A DNA stretch of 41,025 nucleotides from an uncultured Collinsella sp. (GCA_902470815.1 CABRHS010000018.1:1-41025); one strand, 5' to 3'. Positions 7,304-16,756 are shown, numbered from the stretch's first letter. Notes: generated by a model from the letters alone, not told the origin. Program-made: numbers and translations.

Positions 7304-9106
7304 ATGCTGCTGGAACGCATTTCATCGCCGCAGGACGTGAAGGACCTCGAGCCCGAGGTGCTGCCCGGCCTATGCGCCGAGATCCGCCGCGCCATCCTCA
7401 CCAGCTCCGCTTCAGTGGGCGGTCACATAGGCTCCAACCTGGGAGTCGTCGAGCTCACGGTCGCCTTGCACCGCGTCTTCGACTCGCCGGTCGACAAACT
7501 GATCTTCGACGTCTCGCATCAGACGTACGCGCATAAGATGCTCACGGGCCGCGCTTCGAACTATCTGGACCCCAAGGAGTTCGGCGGTCTCTCCGGGTTC
7601 ACCAATCCCGATGAGTCCGAGCACGACCTGTACTCCATGGGCCACACGTCCACGTCCGTGAGCCTTGCGTGCGGCATGGCCAAGGCGCGCGACCTCGCGG
7701 GCGATTCGTATGACGTGGTCGCCATCGTGGGTGACGGGTCGCTGTCGGGCGGCCTCGCGTTCGAGGGTCTGGACAGCCTGGCGGAGCTGGGCACGGGCGT
7801 CATCGTGATCGTGAACGACAACGGCTGGTCCATCGCCGAGAACCATGGCGGGCTGTACCGCAACCTTGCCGCCCTGCGCGAGAGCGCGGGCAGCGATCCC
7901 TGCAACTTCTTCCGCGCTCTCGGGCTCGACTACCGCTTCCTCGCGGACGGCAACGACGAGGCCGCGGTCGAGCGCGTCCTGCTCGAGCTGCGCGGCATCG
8001 ACCACCCGGTGGTCCTGCACCTGTGCACCACCAAGGGCGCCGGCTACGAGCCCGCCGCCGCGGATTCCGAGAGCTGGCACCACGTGGGCCCGTTCGATGT
8101 GGATACGGGCGCCTACGATGTCCTGCCCCGGAACCGCTGCGAGGACGAGGAGACGTACGCCGCGATAACCGGTGCGCATTTGCTCAACTGCATGCAGGCG
8201 GACCCGCGCGTGGTCGCGATCTCCGCGGCGACGCCCTACATCATGGGTTTCACGCCCCTGCGCCGCGCCCGTGCCGGCAGGCAGTTCGTGGACGTCGGTA
8301 TCGCCGAGGAGCATGCGGTGACGTATGCCGCCGGTCTGGCCCGCGCCGGCGCCAAGCCGGTCATCGGCCTGTACGGCGTGTTCATGCAGCGTGCTTACGA
8401 CCAGTTCTGGCATGACCTGTGCCTGAACAGCCTCCCCGCCGTCGTGCTCGATTTCGGCTCCTCCGTGTACGGCACGAGCGACGCCACGCACCTGAGCTTC
8501 TTCGACCTCGCCCTCCAGGGCGCGTTGCCCAACCTGCGCTGCCTTGCCCCCGTGTGCCGTGAGGAGTACCTCGCGATGCTCGATTGGGCGCTCGACCAGG
8601 ATGGGTGCCCCGTGGTCATCCGCGTTCCCGGCAACGGCGTGACCTCGCGAGAGGGTTGGATGCAGGACGAGGACCCCGTTGCGGCGTTCGGCAGCCCCCG
8701 CTATCAAGTTGTCCGCGGCGGCTCCAAGGTCGCGGTCCTCGCGTTGGGCAGCTTCTTCGATTTGGGCGAGCGCGTGTGCGACGCCCTGCGCTGTGGTGAT
8801 GGCGCCGCGGGCGCGATCGAGGCCGAGCTCGTCAACCCGCGATTCGCGACCGAGCTGGACGAGGGATACCTCGACGCCGCGTCCCGCGAGTTCCAGGTGG
8901 TGGTGACGCTCGAGGACGGCGTGCTCGAGGGAGGTTGGGGCGAGAAGGTCGCTCGCTACCTGGGCCCCTCTTCTGTGCGCGTGTGCTGCTACGGCGTCCA
9001 CAAGGCCTTCCCCGACCGCTTTGCCGCCGAGGAGCTGCTTGCCCGGAACGGCGTGACGGTCGATGGGATCGTCGCGGACGTCCGGTCCGCGCTCGCGGGG
9101 ATGTAG
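7304..9106 (+). CDS. DXS-like thiamine-diphosphate enzyme (1-deoxyxylulose-5-phosphate synthase paralogue)
   Basis: The 600 residues follow the DXS layout: N-terminal ThDP domain with GGHIGSN, FDVSHQTYAHKMLTGR, GDGSLSGGLAFEGL and NDNGWSIAEN, then a transketolase pyrimidine domain with the catalytic Glu335 in DVGIAEEHAV, then a C-terminal domain. Canonical DXS condenses pyruvate and glyceraldehyde-3-phosphate for isoprenoid, thiamine and pyridoxal synthesis. The substrate-binding Tyr and Arg of FMQRAYDQ (Arg363) are kept. The DRAG segment reads DFGSS (383-387), and the phosphate-binding Arg of the YPRGN loop is deleted (RVPGNG, 440-445). The ~30-residue linker after NDN is also shorter than usual. 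Family membership is clear; a changed acceptor is likely. Start chosen by AAGGAGG at 7286-7292. Confidence 0.82.
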   Translation: MLLERISSPQDVKDLEPEVLPGLCAEIRRAILTSSASVGGHIGSNLGVVELTVALHRVFDSPVDKLIFDVSHQTYAHKMLTGRASNYLDPKEFGGLSGFTNPDESEHDLYSMGHTSTSVSLACGMAKARDLAGDSYDVVAIVGDGSLSGGLAFEGLDSLAELGTGVIVIVNDNGWSIAENHGGLYRNLAALRESAGSDPCNFFRALGLDYRFLADGNDEAAVERVLLELRGIDHPVVLHLCTTKGAGYEPAAADSESWHHVGPFDVDTGAYDVLPRNRCEDEETYAAITGAHLLNCMQADPRVVAISAATPYIMGFTPLRRARAGRQFVDVGIAEEHAVTYAAGLARAGAKPVIGLYGVFMQRAYDQFWHDLCLNSLPAVVLDFGSSVYGTSDATHLSFFDLALQGALPNLRCLAPVCREEYLAMLDWALDQDGCPVVIRVPGNGVTSREGWMQDEDPVAAFGSPRYQVVRGGSKVAVLALGSFFDLGERVCDALRCGDGAAGAIEAELVNPRFATELDEGYLDAASREFQVVVTLEDGVLEGGWGEKVARYLGPSSVRVCCYGVHKAFPDRFAAEELLARNGVTVDGIVADVRSALAGM

Positions 9107-9220
9107 CATCGCGCTCAAGGCGTCGTTTCAAAGTGCACGCCGGGTGCGCTCCGTGGGGAGTTGGGCCCTGGCGGCGCGGCATCTGTTTCAACTCGGCTCA
9201 TTCGGGCATAAGTAACGCTA

Positions 9221-9256
9221 GGCGTTGTCAAACGCCCCTGCATTCATGTATATACT
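9221..9256 (+). promoter_or_regulatory. Promoter and overlapping dyad of the amino-acid ABC operon
   Basis: TTGTCA (9225-9230), an 18-bp spacer and TATATA (9249-9254; TATACT at 9251-9256 is an alternative) form a good promoter about 45 bp before the binding-protein gene. The -35 box sits inside the dyad GGCGTT-GTCA-AACGCC (9221-9236), which could be an operator blocking RNA polymerase. Confidence 0.55.
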
Positions 9257-9300
9257 GCGGTAGGCTAAAGTACTGCCAGCGAAAGGGGAAAGGAACCCGT

Positions 9301-10275
9301 ATGAGTGACAAATCCCATGAGTTCATGATCGATCGTCGTCAGGTGCTCGGCGCCGCCGCGGCCGGCGTTGCCACGCTGGGCCTCGCCGCCTGCGGTGGCG
9401 AGCCCGCCCCCGCCCCCGCCGGCGACGCCGCCAAGGACCAAGAGCCCGTGGCCCTCGATGCCGCCGCGTACGACAAGCTGATCGCCGCCGGCGCCGTCGC
9501 GGATGACGAGACGGTCGCCGCCAGCGAGTGGGCGAGCAAGATCAAGGACGCTGGCGTCATGCGTCTCGGCGTGGTCCAGACCTCCATGCTCTTCAGCCTG
9601 CTGAACGAGAAGGACGGTAAGCTCCGCGGCTTCGACGCGGGCCTGTCCCAGTTGCTCGTCCGCTACATCCTGGGCGACGAGTCCAAGTTCGAGGCCACGC
9701 AGGTGACCTCCGACACGCGCGAGTCCGTGCTGCAGAACGATCAGGTCGACGCGGTGTTCGCCACCTATTCCATCACCGATGACCGCAAGAAGCTCATCTC
9801 CTTCGCGGGCCCCTACTACAGCACGCAGCAGTCCATCCTGGTGCTCGCCGACAACGACGACATCGAGGGCGTTGACGACCTGGCCGGCAAGAACGTCGCC
9901 GCCCAGTCCGGCTCCACTGCCCCGAGCATCATGGAGGAGGTCTGCCCCGACGCCAAGCTGCAGGAGTTCAAGACCGACGAGGAGGCACGCAGCGCCCTCG
10001 CCCAGGGTCGCGTCGATGCGTATGTGATCGACCGCAACATGCTCTTCTCCGACATGATGAAGCAACCCGGCAAGTACAAGATGGCCGGCGAGCCGTTCGG
10101 TCCCGAGGACCTGTACGGCATCGGCCTGCCGCTCGACTCCGATGGCGTCGAGTTCGTCAACGCCTTCCTGACCAAGGTCGAGGAGGACGGCACCTGGGAG
10201 GAGCTCTGGAAGCTCTGCATCGGCGACCGCGCGGAGATCGATGAGGTCCCGCAGCCGCCGGCGCTCGGCGCCTAG
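9301..10275 (+). CDS. Amino-acid ABC transporter substrate-binding lipoprotein
   Basis: This family-3 extracellular solute-binding protein of 324 residues captures a polar amino acid outside the membrane and delivers it to the permeases encoded next. The N-terminus has twin arginines (DRRQVLG, 12-13), a hydrophobic stretch and a lipobox LAAC with Cys31, indicating a lipoprotein, possibly Tat-exported. Mature-domain hallmarks are LRGFDAGLSQLLVRYILG, DAVFATYSITDDRKKLISFA and GKNVAAQSGSTAPS, which resemble glutamate/glutamine-type binding proteins (GlnH/GluB). The acidic Ala/Pro stretch after Cys31 is a flexible tether. It is the first gene of the operon running to the C26 hydrolase. Confidence 0.9.
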   Translation: MSDKSHEFMIDRRQVLGAAAAGVATLGLAACGGEPAPAPAGDAAKDQEPVALDAAAYDKLIAAGAVADDETVAASEWASKIKDAGVMRLGVVQTSMLFSLLNEKDGKLRGFDAGLSQLLVRYILGDESKFEATQVTSDTRESVLQNDQVDAVFATYSITDDRKKLISFAGPYYSTQQSILVLADNDDIEGVDDLAGKNVAAQSGSTAPSIMEEVCPDAKLQEFKTDEEARSALAQGRVDAYVIDRNMLFSDMMKQPGKYKMAGEPFGPEDLYGIGLPLDSDGVEFVNAFLTKVEEDGTWEELWKLCIGDRAEIDEVPQPPALGA

Positions 10276-10444
10276 GGTCCGATTCGCGTGATGCGCGGCA
10301 AGATGCCGACGGGCACGCGCGCGGCGAGATAGCTGGAAGGTGCGGGGGCGTCCGCGTCCGCCCGGGACAAGATGGTCGCCGGGCGCACGGGCGCCTCTCG
10401 CCATCACGGTGGAAGACGGATGGGAGATCGGGGAAGGGGGGCTC

Positions 10445-11104
10445 ATGGGGCTGACCGAGCTGCTTGCGACCTATGGGCGCGATTATTGGGAGGCGTTGCT
10501 GTCCACATGGGGCATGACGGCGCTGTGCTTCGCGTTGGTGATGGTGGTCGCCATCGCCGTCACGGTGATGCGCGTCTCGCCCTTCAAGCCGCTGCGCTTG
10601 CTGGGCGACGGCTACGTGCAGGTGTTCCGCAACATCCCGGGCGTGTCGCTACTCATCATCATCGTGTACGCGCTGCCCAGCCTCAACCTGGTGCTGCCGT
10701 ACCGCACGTGCGTGATCCTCACGGTCATCTTGGTGGCCTCCGCGTTCGGCTCGGAGAACTTCATGAGCGGCATCAACACCATCGGTGTGGGGCAGATCGA
10801 GGCTGCGCGCTCCTTGGGCCTCTCGTTTGGACAGATGCTCCGCCGCATCGTGATCCCGCAGGCGCTGCGCACCACGGTGCTCCCCATGACCAACCTGCTC
10901 ATAGCGGTGCTTCTCACCACGTCCCTCGGCTCGCAGGTCCCGCTCGACCCGCCCGAGCTCACGGGCGTGGTCTCATACATCAACACGCGCGCTGCCGGCG
11001 GAATCCTGGCCTTCGGCATCTCGGCGGCGGGGTACGCCCTCACCGCGGTTGCCATCGCGTTCGTGGGTAACCGCATCGACAGGAAGGTGAGGATCGTCCG
11101 ATGA
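10445..11104 (+). CDS. Amino-acid ABC transporter permease, HisMQ family (first)
   Basis: One of two membrane subunits of the polar amino-acid importer, 219 residues with about five membrane helices. The cytoplasmic EAA coupling loop reads EAARSLGLSFGQMLRR, followed by IVIPQALR; RNIPGVSLLIIIVYALP is the usual helix-3 region. GAAGGGGGG precedes the ATG at 10445. Its stop codon overlaps the start of the second permease (ATGA at 11101-11104), so the two are probably translationally coupled and form a heterodimer. Confidence 0.9.
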   Translation: MGLTELLATYGRDYWEALLSTWGMTALCFALVMVVAIAVTVMRVSPFKPLRLLGDGYVQVFRNIPGVSLLIIIVYALPSLNLVLPYRTCVILTVILVASAFGSENFMSGINTIGVGQIEAARSLGLSFGQMLRRIVIPQALRTTVLPMTNLLIAVLLTTSLGSQVPLDPPELTGVVSYINTRAAGGILAFGISAAGYALTAVAIAFVGNRIDRKVRIVR

Positions 11105-11964
11105 GTGCCAAGGCAGTTTCCGGCGCGCAGGCGGTGAGCATCCGCGACGTCCTGTACGAGGCCCCGGGCCCCAAGACGCGCGCCAAGATTCGCGTGGGCA
11201 CGGCCGTGAGCGCCGTGTTGGTGGCCCTTCTGCTCGGCTTTGCCGTCTACCAGTTCTGGGCCACCGGTCAGCTCGACCCAAGGTACTGGATGTTCTTCAC
11301 CCAGGCGAGCACCTGGGCATACCTGTTCGCGGGCCTGCGCGGCACGCTCGCCGTCGCGCTCACGGCGGGGGCCATCGCGCTCGTCCTGGGGCTTATGCTC
11401 ATGCTCGGGCGCACGAGCGGGGTCCGTTCCCTCGCGGCCCTCTGCCGCGTGGTGACCGACTTCTTCCGCGGCGTTCCCAGCCTGCTGCTCATCTACTTCT
11501 TTTTCCTGGTGGTTCCGCAGTACGGCATCAGGATGTCCTCATTCTGGATGATCACGCTGCCGGTGGCGCTCGCCGCCTCGGGTGTGCTTGCCGAGGTGTT
11601 CCGCGCCGGCGTCAACGCCGTGCCGCGCGGACAGACCGAGGCAGCCCTCGCCCTGGGTATGCGCCCCTTCCGGGTCAAGCTCAAGATCGTGCTGCCCCAG
11701 GCGATCCGCTATGTGATTCCCTCGCTCATCTCCCAATTGGTCGTGGTGGTCAAGGACACCACGGTCGCATACGTGGTGAGCTACCCGGACATGCTGCAGA
11801 ACGCGCGCGTGCTCATCACCAACTACGATGCGCTGGTGAGCACGTATCTGGTGGTGGCCCTGATCTACATACTGCTCAATTTCGCCATCAACCAGTTGTC
11901 GGTGTACGTCGCGCGCCGCAGCGGCACCCGCGTGGTGAGCCGCTACAGCACCAACCCCGCGTAA
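11101..11964 (+). CDS. Amino-acid ABC transporter permease, HisMQ family (second)
   Basis: Second membrane subunit of the importer, 287 residues. It has a longer cytoplasmic N-terminus (about 40 residues) than its partner, then the typical helices with RGTLAVALTAGAIALVLG, FFRGVPSLLLIYFFFLV and the EAA loop EAALALGMRPFRVKLK, ending in IVLPQAIRYVIPSL. Glutamate-uptake permeases of the GluD type have the same long N-terminus, which fits a glutamate/glutamine-like substrate, but this is inference. The coding frame begins inside the stop of the first permease. Confidence 0.9.
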   Translation: MSAKAVSGAQAVSIRDVLYEAPGPKTRAKIRVGTAVSAVLVALLLGFAVYQFWATGQLDPRYWMFFTQASTWAYLFAGLRGTLAVALTAGAIALVLGLMLMLGRTSGVRSLAALCRVVTDFFRGVPSLLLIYFFFLVVPQYGIRMSSFWMITLPVALAASGVLAEVFRAGVNAVPRGQTEAALALGMRPFRVKLKIVLPQAIRYVIPSLISQLVVVVKDTTVAYVVSYPDMLQNARVLITNYDALVSTYLVVALIYILLNFAINQLSVYVARRSGTRVVSRYSTNPA

Positions 11965-12015
11965 ACCCCGCCCGCCGCGCGCCGCCCTCCGCGGCCGCAT
12001 GCCAAGAGAACGGAC

Positions 12016-12762
<747 letters not shown>

Positions 12763-12764
12763 GC

Positions 12765-13523
12765 ATGACCTCAGCCGACAACAGACCGATCATCCTGATC
12801 GCCCCGCGCCTGGAGCAGCCCAAGCCCTGCCTGCAGATGCCCGAGCGCCTGTCGCCCGAGGAGACGGGCGCCACGGTGTTCCTCGATGCCATCCTCGCCG
12901 CCGGCGGCCTGCCGTTCATCATGGCCCTCACCGAGGATGAGGACGTCATAGCCCGCTACGTCGAGATGGCCGATGGCATCGCGATCCCGGGCGGTCACGA
13001 CGTTGACCCCGCGCTCTGGGGTGTTGAGGAGCCGTATGACGAGCGCCTGCTCTGCCATGAGCGCGACGCGTTCGAGCTCAAGCTCATCAGGGCCGCGCTC
13101 GCGGCGCACAAGCCCCTGTTCGCCACCTGCCGCGGCATGCAGATCTTGAACGTCGCCCTGGGCGGGACCCTGTGCATGGACGTGCCCAGCCTGCCCGTGC
13201 CCAAGGGCAAGGCGCACTGGCGGCACCTGCCCATCCTGCACGACCCGGCGCATCCCATCGCGGTTGAGGACGGGTCGCTTCTCGCGCGCATCCTCGATTG
13301 GCCTGGCGAGGTCCAGGTGAACTCGAGCCATCATTGCTGCGTCGAGAGGCTCGGCGAGGGCGTGCGCCTCACCGCGATTGCGACCGACGGCGTTCCGGAG
13401 GCGATCGAGGTCGAGGGCGAGCGTTTCTGCATGGGCGTGCAATGGCATCCCGAGTACACCTGGGAGACCATCCCCACCGATCGCAAACTGTGGCGCGCGT
13501 TCGTCGAGGCGGCGCGCGGCTAG
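12765..13523 (+). CDS. Gamma-glutamyl-gamma-aminobutyrate hydrolase family protein (peptidase C26)
   Basis: Class I glutamine-amidotransferase-like hydrolase of 252 residues. The nucleophile elbow is TCRGMQILNV with Cys122; the catalytic His/Glu pair is in QWHPEY (about 226-228); GIAIPGGHDVDP supplies the oxyanion region. PuuD-type relatives release glutamate from gamma-glutamyl compounds such as gamma-glutamyl-GABA. Placed 2 bp after the importer ATPase, it suggests that the transporter brings in a gamma-glutamyl or glutamine-like substrate that is split inside the cell; this is inference. Its stop overlaps the stop of the opposite-strand gene by 4 bp, leaving no room for a terminator. Confidence 0.88.
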   Translation: MTSADNRPIILIAPRLEQPKPCLQMPERLSPEETGATVFLDAILAAGGLPFIMALTEDEDVIARYVEMADGIAIPGGHDVDPALWGVEEPYDERLLCHERDAFELKLIRAALAAHKPLFATCRGMQILNVALGGTLCMDVPSLPVPKGKAHWRHLPILHDPAHPIAVEDGSLLARILDWPGEVQVNSSHHCCVERLGEGVRLTAIATDGVPEAIEVEGERFCMGVQWHPEYTWETIPTDRKLWRAFVEAARG

Positions 13524-14248
13524 GCTTCGATCACGACCTCACGGCGATCGGCGGTGATGAGCTCCTTGACCGCAATGGTCGCGCCGAGGTGCGCCTCGAT
13601 GAGGCTCGCGAGCTCATCGGTCGCCGCCCGGCAGTCCTCGACGCGGTCGGGGTCGACGCACTCCACGATGAGGAAGGCGTTGCGCGTGTCGTCGGTGAGC
13701 GCGGTGCGCACGCCGTCGCGCCAATTCCAGCAGCGGCAGACCGCGCCCGCGTCGTCGAGGTAGGCGAGCTCCCCCGGGAGCGTGGGGTCGTTCTCGGCGC
13801 CCTCGCCCAAGGGCAGGAACGCCTCGCCGCCCTGCGTGACGGCGAGGCGCAGGTTCCCTGCAAACGCGTCGATGTCCTCGCCGCCAAAGGGCAGGGCGTA
13901 TTTGAGGGACATGGCGTTGTACAGGTCGACGGAAGGGCTGATGGGGCCCACGGGGTTGCCCTTCAGCACGCGCTTGAGCAGGTTCTCGATTGAGCATCGA
14001 GCCCCGCGCTTGGTCTTGAACTGCTGGTACGCCTGGCGCCATACGCGGATGGGTGCGTTCTCGGAGAGGGTGGGGGATTCAAGGTGACGCTCGGCGAGGG
14101 TGTTCGCGCGGGCGAGCAGCGCCCGTATCTCGGCCTCGGCCTCGGGGGAGACGTCGTCGGCGGGCCTCATGCCCCGGGCGACGATGACGCCCAGTGAGGC
14201 GCCGGGAAACAGGTCCCAAAACGAATCCTCGGCGATGAACTTCTTCAT
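13520..14248 (-). CDS. Free-standing B3/B4 tRNA-binding domain protein (COG3382-like)
   Basis: The 242 residues resemble the B3/B4 domain of the phenylalanyl-tRNA synthetase beta chain as a separate protein. Recognisable parts are WRQAYQQFKTKRGARCSIEN, NLLKRVLKGNPVGPISPSVD and DLYNAMSLKYALPFGGED, followed by GELAYLDDAGAVCRCWNWRD. In the synthetase this region takes part in editing mis-charged tRNA; stand-alone members may edit or deacylate in trans, but their role is not settled. The start is fixed by a perfect AAGGAGG seven bases before ATG. It is convergent with and overlaps the C26 hydrolase by 4 bp. Confidence 0.82.
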   Translation of the reverse strand: MKKFIAEDSFWDLFPGASLGVIVARGMRPADDVSPEAEAEIRALLARANTLAERHLESPTLSENAPIRVWRQAYQQFKTKRGARCSIENLLKRVLKGNPVGPISPSVDLYNAMSLKYALPFGGEDIDAFAGNLRLAVTQGGEAFLPLGEGAENDPTLPGELAYLDDAGAVCRCWNWRDGVRTALTDDTRNAFLIVECVDPDRVEDCRAATDELASLIEAHLGATIAVKELITADRREVVIEA

Positions 14249-14440
14249 TGAATCCTCCTTGCGTAAAAATAAAGCACCCACCTGCTGACCACCTTCTACG
14301 TCCTACGGTGCCTGCACGTGAGCGCTCTCGCGCCGTCCCCATCCGGAGAAGGGGACGATATGTTCGCCGTGCATTGTACCGCTGTCGGCGATGTGCGTCC
14401 ATGCAAAGGGGCGAGGTGTTGCGAAGGGGCGTGCGCGCGG

Positions 14441-15328
14441 CTAATCGGCCTCTTCGCGGATGCGTCGCCGCACGCAATCGAGAAATGCCTTTCCCGCGGG
14501 TGACAATCGGTGGGTGCGGCTCCAGATGAACTCGACGCGCGACGCCAAGGTGGGGACGAGGGGCACGAAGGCGAGGCCGGAATCGGCGCTGGTGTCGGCG
14601 ATGCCCGCCAGGCCCAGCGCGATACCCGCCCCCGCGCGAACGAGCAGCGTGCCCGTATACAGCAGGTTGTAGGTCCCGCGCACATCGAGCCCGTCAAGGG
14701 GTGCGCCCATCCAGTCGCCCAGGCGTTGCTGGGCAAGAGCCTTCTCGGGCAGGATGAGGGGCTCGCCGATGAGGTCTTTGGGCGCGACGCCGTCGCGTTG
14801 GGCGAGCGGGTGCTCGCGTGGGAGCAAGGCGCCCCAGGTGTCGGCGTCCGGCAAGCCGATGATGTGGAAGTCGTCCGTGCGCGCGGGCCCCACCGCTATG
14901 CCGAAGTCGGCGATGCCCTGGGCGAGGTGCTCGGTCACGTCGTCTGAGCTTTCGCTGCGGAACTTGACGGTGATGCCCGGGTGCGTCGCCGTGAGCTCCT
15001 TGACAACGTGCGCTATGGACAAGGTCGCGGGCGTCTCGCGGCACGATATGCGCACCTCGCCCCGGGCGAGGTCCGGATGCTTGATCTCCGCCTCGGTCTT
15101 TTCCAGGAGGTCGACCAGTTCCCGCGCGCGGTTGTAGAGCAGCCTGCCCTCCGCGGTGGGCGTCGCCGATCTGCCGCCGCGGTCGAGGAGGCTGCAGGAC
15201 AGCTCTCGCTCCAGTTCGATGACCTGGCGCGACAGGGCTGGTTGGCTGATGTGCAGCTCTTCGGCGGCGCGGGTGATGCTGCCCGTCTGCACGATCGCTA
15301 TGAACGAGCGCATGGTGCGTATGTCCAT
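14441..15328 (-). CDS. LysR-family transcriptional regulator
   Basis: DNA-binding regulator of 295 residues. The winged HTH occupies about 1-60 (MDIRTMRSFIAIVQTGSITR, then AAEELHISQPALSRQVIELE); the effector-binding domain follows from about 90. CynR/CidR-like members of this group often control an adjacent divergent gene, here the aldo-keto reductase. I chose the ATG at 15328, at the normal LysR N-terminus, preceded by AGAGGGG. A dyad in the shared promoter region (15352-15379) is a likely binding site. The co-inducer is unknown. Confidence 0.9.
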   Translation of the reverse strand: MDIRTMRSFIAIVQTGSITRAAEELHISQPALSRQVIELERELSCSLLDRGGRSATPTAEGRLLYNRARELVDLLEKTEAEIKHPDLARGEVRISCRETPATLSIAHVVKELTATHPGITVKFRSESSDDVTEHLAQGIADFGIAVGPARTDDFHIIGLPDADTWGALLPREHPLAQRDGVAPKDLIGEPLILPEKALAQQRLGDWMGAPLDGLDVRGTYNLLYTGTLLVRAGAGIALGLAGIADTSADSGLAFVPLVPTLASRVEFIWSRTHRLSPAGKAFLDCVRRRIREEAD

Positions 15329-15351
15329 GGGCGTCGGCCCCTCTCTTCCCA

Positions 15352-15379
15352 ATATCATGCAAATAGCGCATGGCGATAT
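15352..15379. promoter_or_regulatory. Dyad in the LysR / aldo-keto reductase intergenic region
   Basis: Nested inverted repeats: ATATC (15352-15356) pairs with GATAT (15375-15379), and ATGC (15357-15360) with GCAT (15368-15371). The site lies 24 bp upstream of the LysR start codon in the AT-rich part of the divergent region, as expected of a LysR autoregulatory site. Function is inferred from position and symmetry. Confidence 0.4.
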
Positions 15380-15462
15380 ATACAATATAGGTCTTTGTTA
15401 TGAGACGGGGAAGAGCATAAGCTTGACCTGAGTCAACACGACGGAACGGATGGGGGCCGCAC

Positions 15463-16506
15463 ATGAAGTACGCCGCATTGGGATCGACCGGCATCGAGGT
15501 GTCGCGCATCTGCCTGGGATGCATGGGGTTTGGCGACTCGGGCAGCGGGCAGCATGCATGGACGTTGGGGTACGAGGAGTCCGTCGCCATCATGCGCCGG
15601 GCGCTCGACGCGGGCATCACCTTCTTCGACACCTCGATGGGATACCAAAACGGGACGAGCGAGGAGTACGTGGGGCGGGCGCTCGCCGCGAACGCACGCC
15701 GCGAGGATGTCGTCGTGGCGACGAAGTTCGTGCTCGGCGGGCTGCATGCGCCGGCCGGCGAGGAGCCGGGGGCGCACGGTCCCGAATCAGTCGACGCCAA
15801 GGTGGAGCGCCTGCTCGATGCGAGCCTCAGGCGCTTGGGCATGGATTACGTCGACCTCTACATCTATCACATGTGGGATTGGAACACGCCTATCGAGGAA
15901 TTGCTTCCGGCCCTCGACCGCCAGGTCCGCGCCGGCAAGATCCGCGCCCTGGGCATCTCGAACTGCCATGCATGGCAGCTCGCCGAGGCGAATGTCATCG
16001 CCCGCGCCAACGGCTGGACGCCCTTCGTGAGTTATCAGGGTCATTACAACGCCATCGCGCGTGAGGATGAGCGCGAGATGGTGCCGCTCGCGGCGACGCG
16101 CGGGATCGCGTTGACGCCGTACTCCGCCTTGGCGGGCGGCCGCCTGTCAAAGCATCCGGGCGAGACGAGCAGGCGCTTGCAGCTCGATGCGTATGCGCAC
16201 GGCAAGTACGACGGCACGGCGGACGTGGACGCGCCGATCATCCGGGCGGTCGCGGACATCGCCCAGGCGCGCGGCGTGACCATGACGGAGGTTGCCCTGG
16301 CGTGGCTGCTCACCAAGGTGGCCGCCCCGGTGGTCGGAGCCACCAAGTCGCATCACATCGATGGCGCCGTGGGTGCTTGCGAGCTTGAGCTCACGCCTGG
16401 GGAGATCGAGGTCATCGAGGCCCCGTATGTCCCGCATGCGGTGGTGGGTGTGGTCGCCGAGAATGAATCTCCCTGCATTCGTGCGAGGCGCCTCCATACG
16501 GTATGA
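15463..16506 (+). CDS. Aldo/keto reductase
   Basis: NADPH-dependent oxidoreductase of 347 residues with the (beta/alpha)8 AKR fold. The catalytic tetrad is visible: Asp and Tyr in FFDTSMGYQNGTSEEYVG, Lys in VVVATKF and His in LYIYHMWDW. The cofactor-binding end is GATKSHHIDGAVGA. Family members reduce aldehydes, ketones or sugars; the substrate cannot be inferred. It diverges from the LysR gene with a 134-bp shared control region and is followed after only about 25 bp by the cobalamin riboswitch, so its transcript may end close to that element. Confidence 0.9.
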   Translation: MKYAALGSTGIEVSRICLGCMGFGDSGSGQHAWTLGYEESVAIMRRALDAGITFFDTSMGYQNGTSEEYVGRALAANARREDVVVATKFVLGGLHAPAGEEPGAHGPESVDAKVERLLDASLRRLGMDYVDLYIYHMWDWNTPIEELLPALDRQVRAGKIRALGISNCHAWQLAEANVIARANGWTPFVSYQGHYNAIAREDEREMVPLAATRGIALTPYSALAGGRLSKHPGETSRRLQLDAYAHGKYDGTADVDAPIIRAVADIAQARGVTMTEVALAWLLTKVAAPVVGATKSHHIDGAVGACELELTPGEIEVIEAPYVPHAVVGVVAENESPCIRARRLHTV

Positions 16507-16529
16507 TTTTCCGGATACAAATACATGGC

Positions 16530-16710
16530 TCGGCAGAAGGTGCGGAGACGCACGGCACCGCGCGGAGTTTCGCGCGGTGCCAGGAGAATCGGGGTGAGAG
16601 TCCCCGGCTATTCCAGTAACCGTGATTCCCACGCATGCGGGAGACGCGTCGCAGATCGGACGGCGCGCGCATGCGGCAAAAGGATGAGTCGGATCGCCTC
16701 TCTGTCTGCG
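16530..16710 (+). ncRNA. Cobalamin-type riboswitch
   Basis: The leader of the surface-protein operon matches the cobalamin aptamer in order. An 11-bp hairpin lies at 16554-16564 / 16571-16581. It is followed by AGGAGAATC, then the GGGGTGAGAGTCCCC stem-loop (16591-16605; family pattern GGTGAGAATCC) and CAGTAACCGTGA (16614-16625; family CCGCAACTGTGA). The 3' B12-box-like segment is GAGTCGGATCGCC (16686-16698). GCAGA (16533-16537) can pair with TCTGC (16705-16709) as the closing stem. A small CGCCC/GGGCG stem (16713-16730) follows, 13 bp before the ribosome binding site. With no T-tract, control is probably translational. Ligand preference is not readable. Confidence 0.8.
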
Positions 16711-16756
16711 AACGCCCAAAGGGATGGGCGGGGCCCTGGATGAAAGGGGTGTCTGG

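Noticed and set aside
1245..7325. A 2026-codon open frame on the minus strand
   Set aside because: It lies opposite the FtsX, ATL and MFS genes, is rich in His/Arg/Glu/Asp without domain-like segments, and has no ribosome binding site. This is a high-GC antisense shadow.
14335..14356. GTCCCC/GGGGAC hairpin as terminator of lysR
   Set aside because: Only six base pairs and no T-tract on the minus strand.
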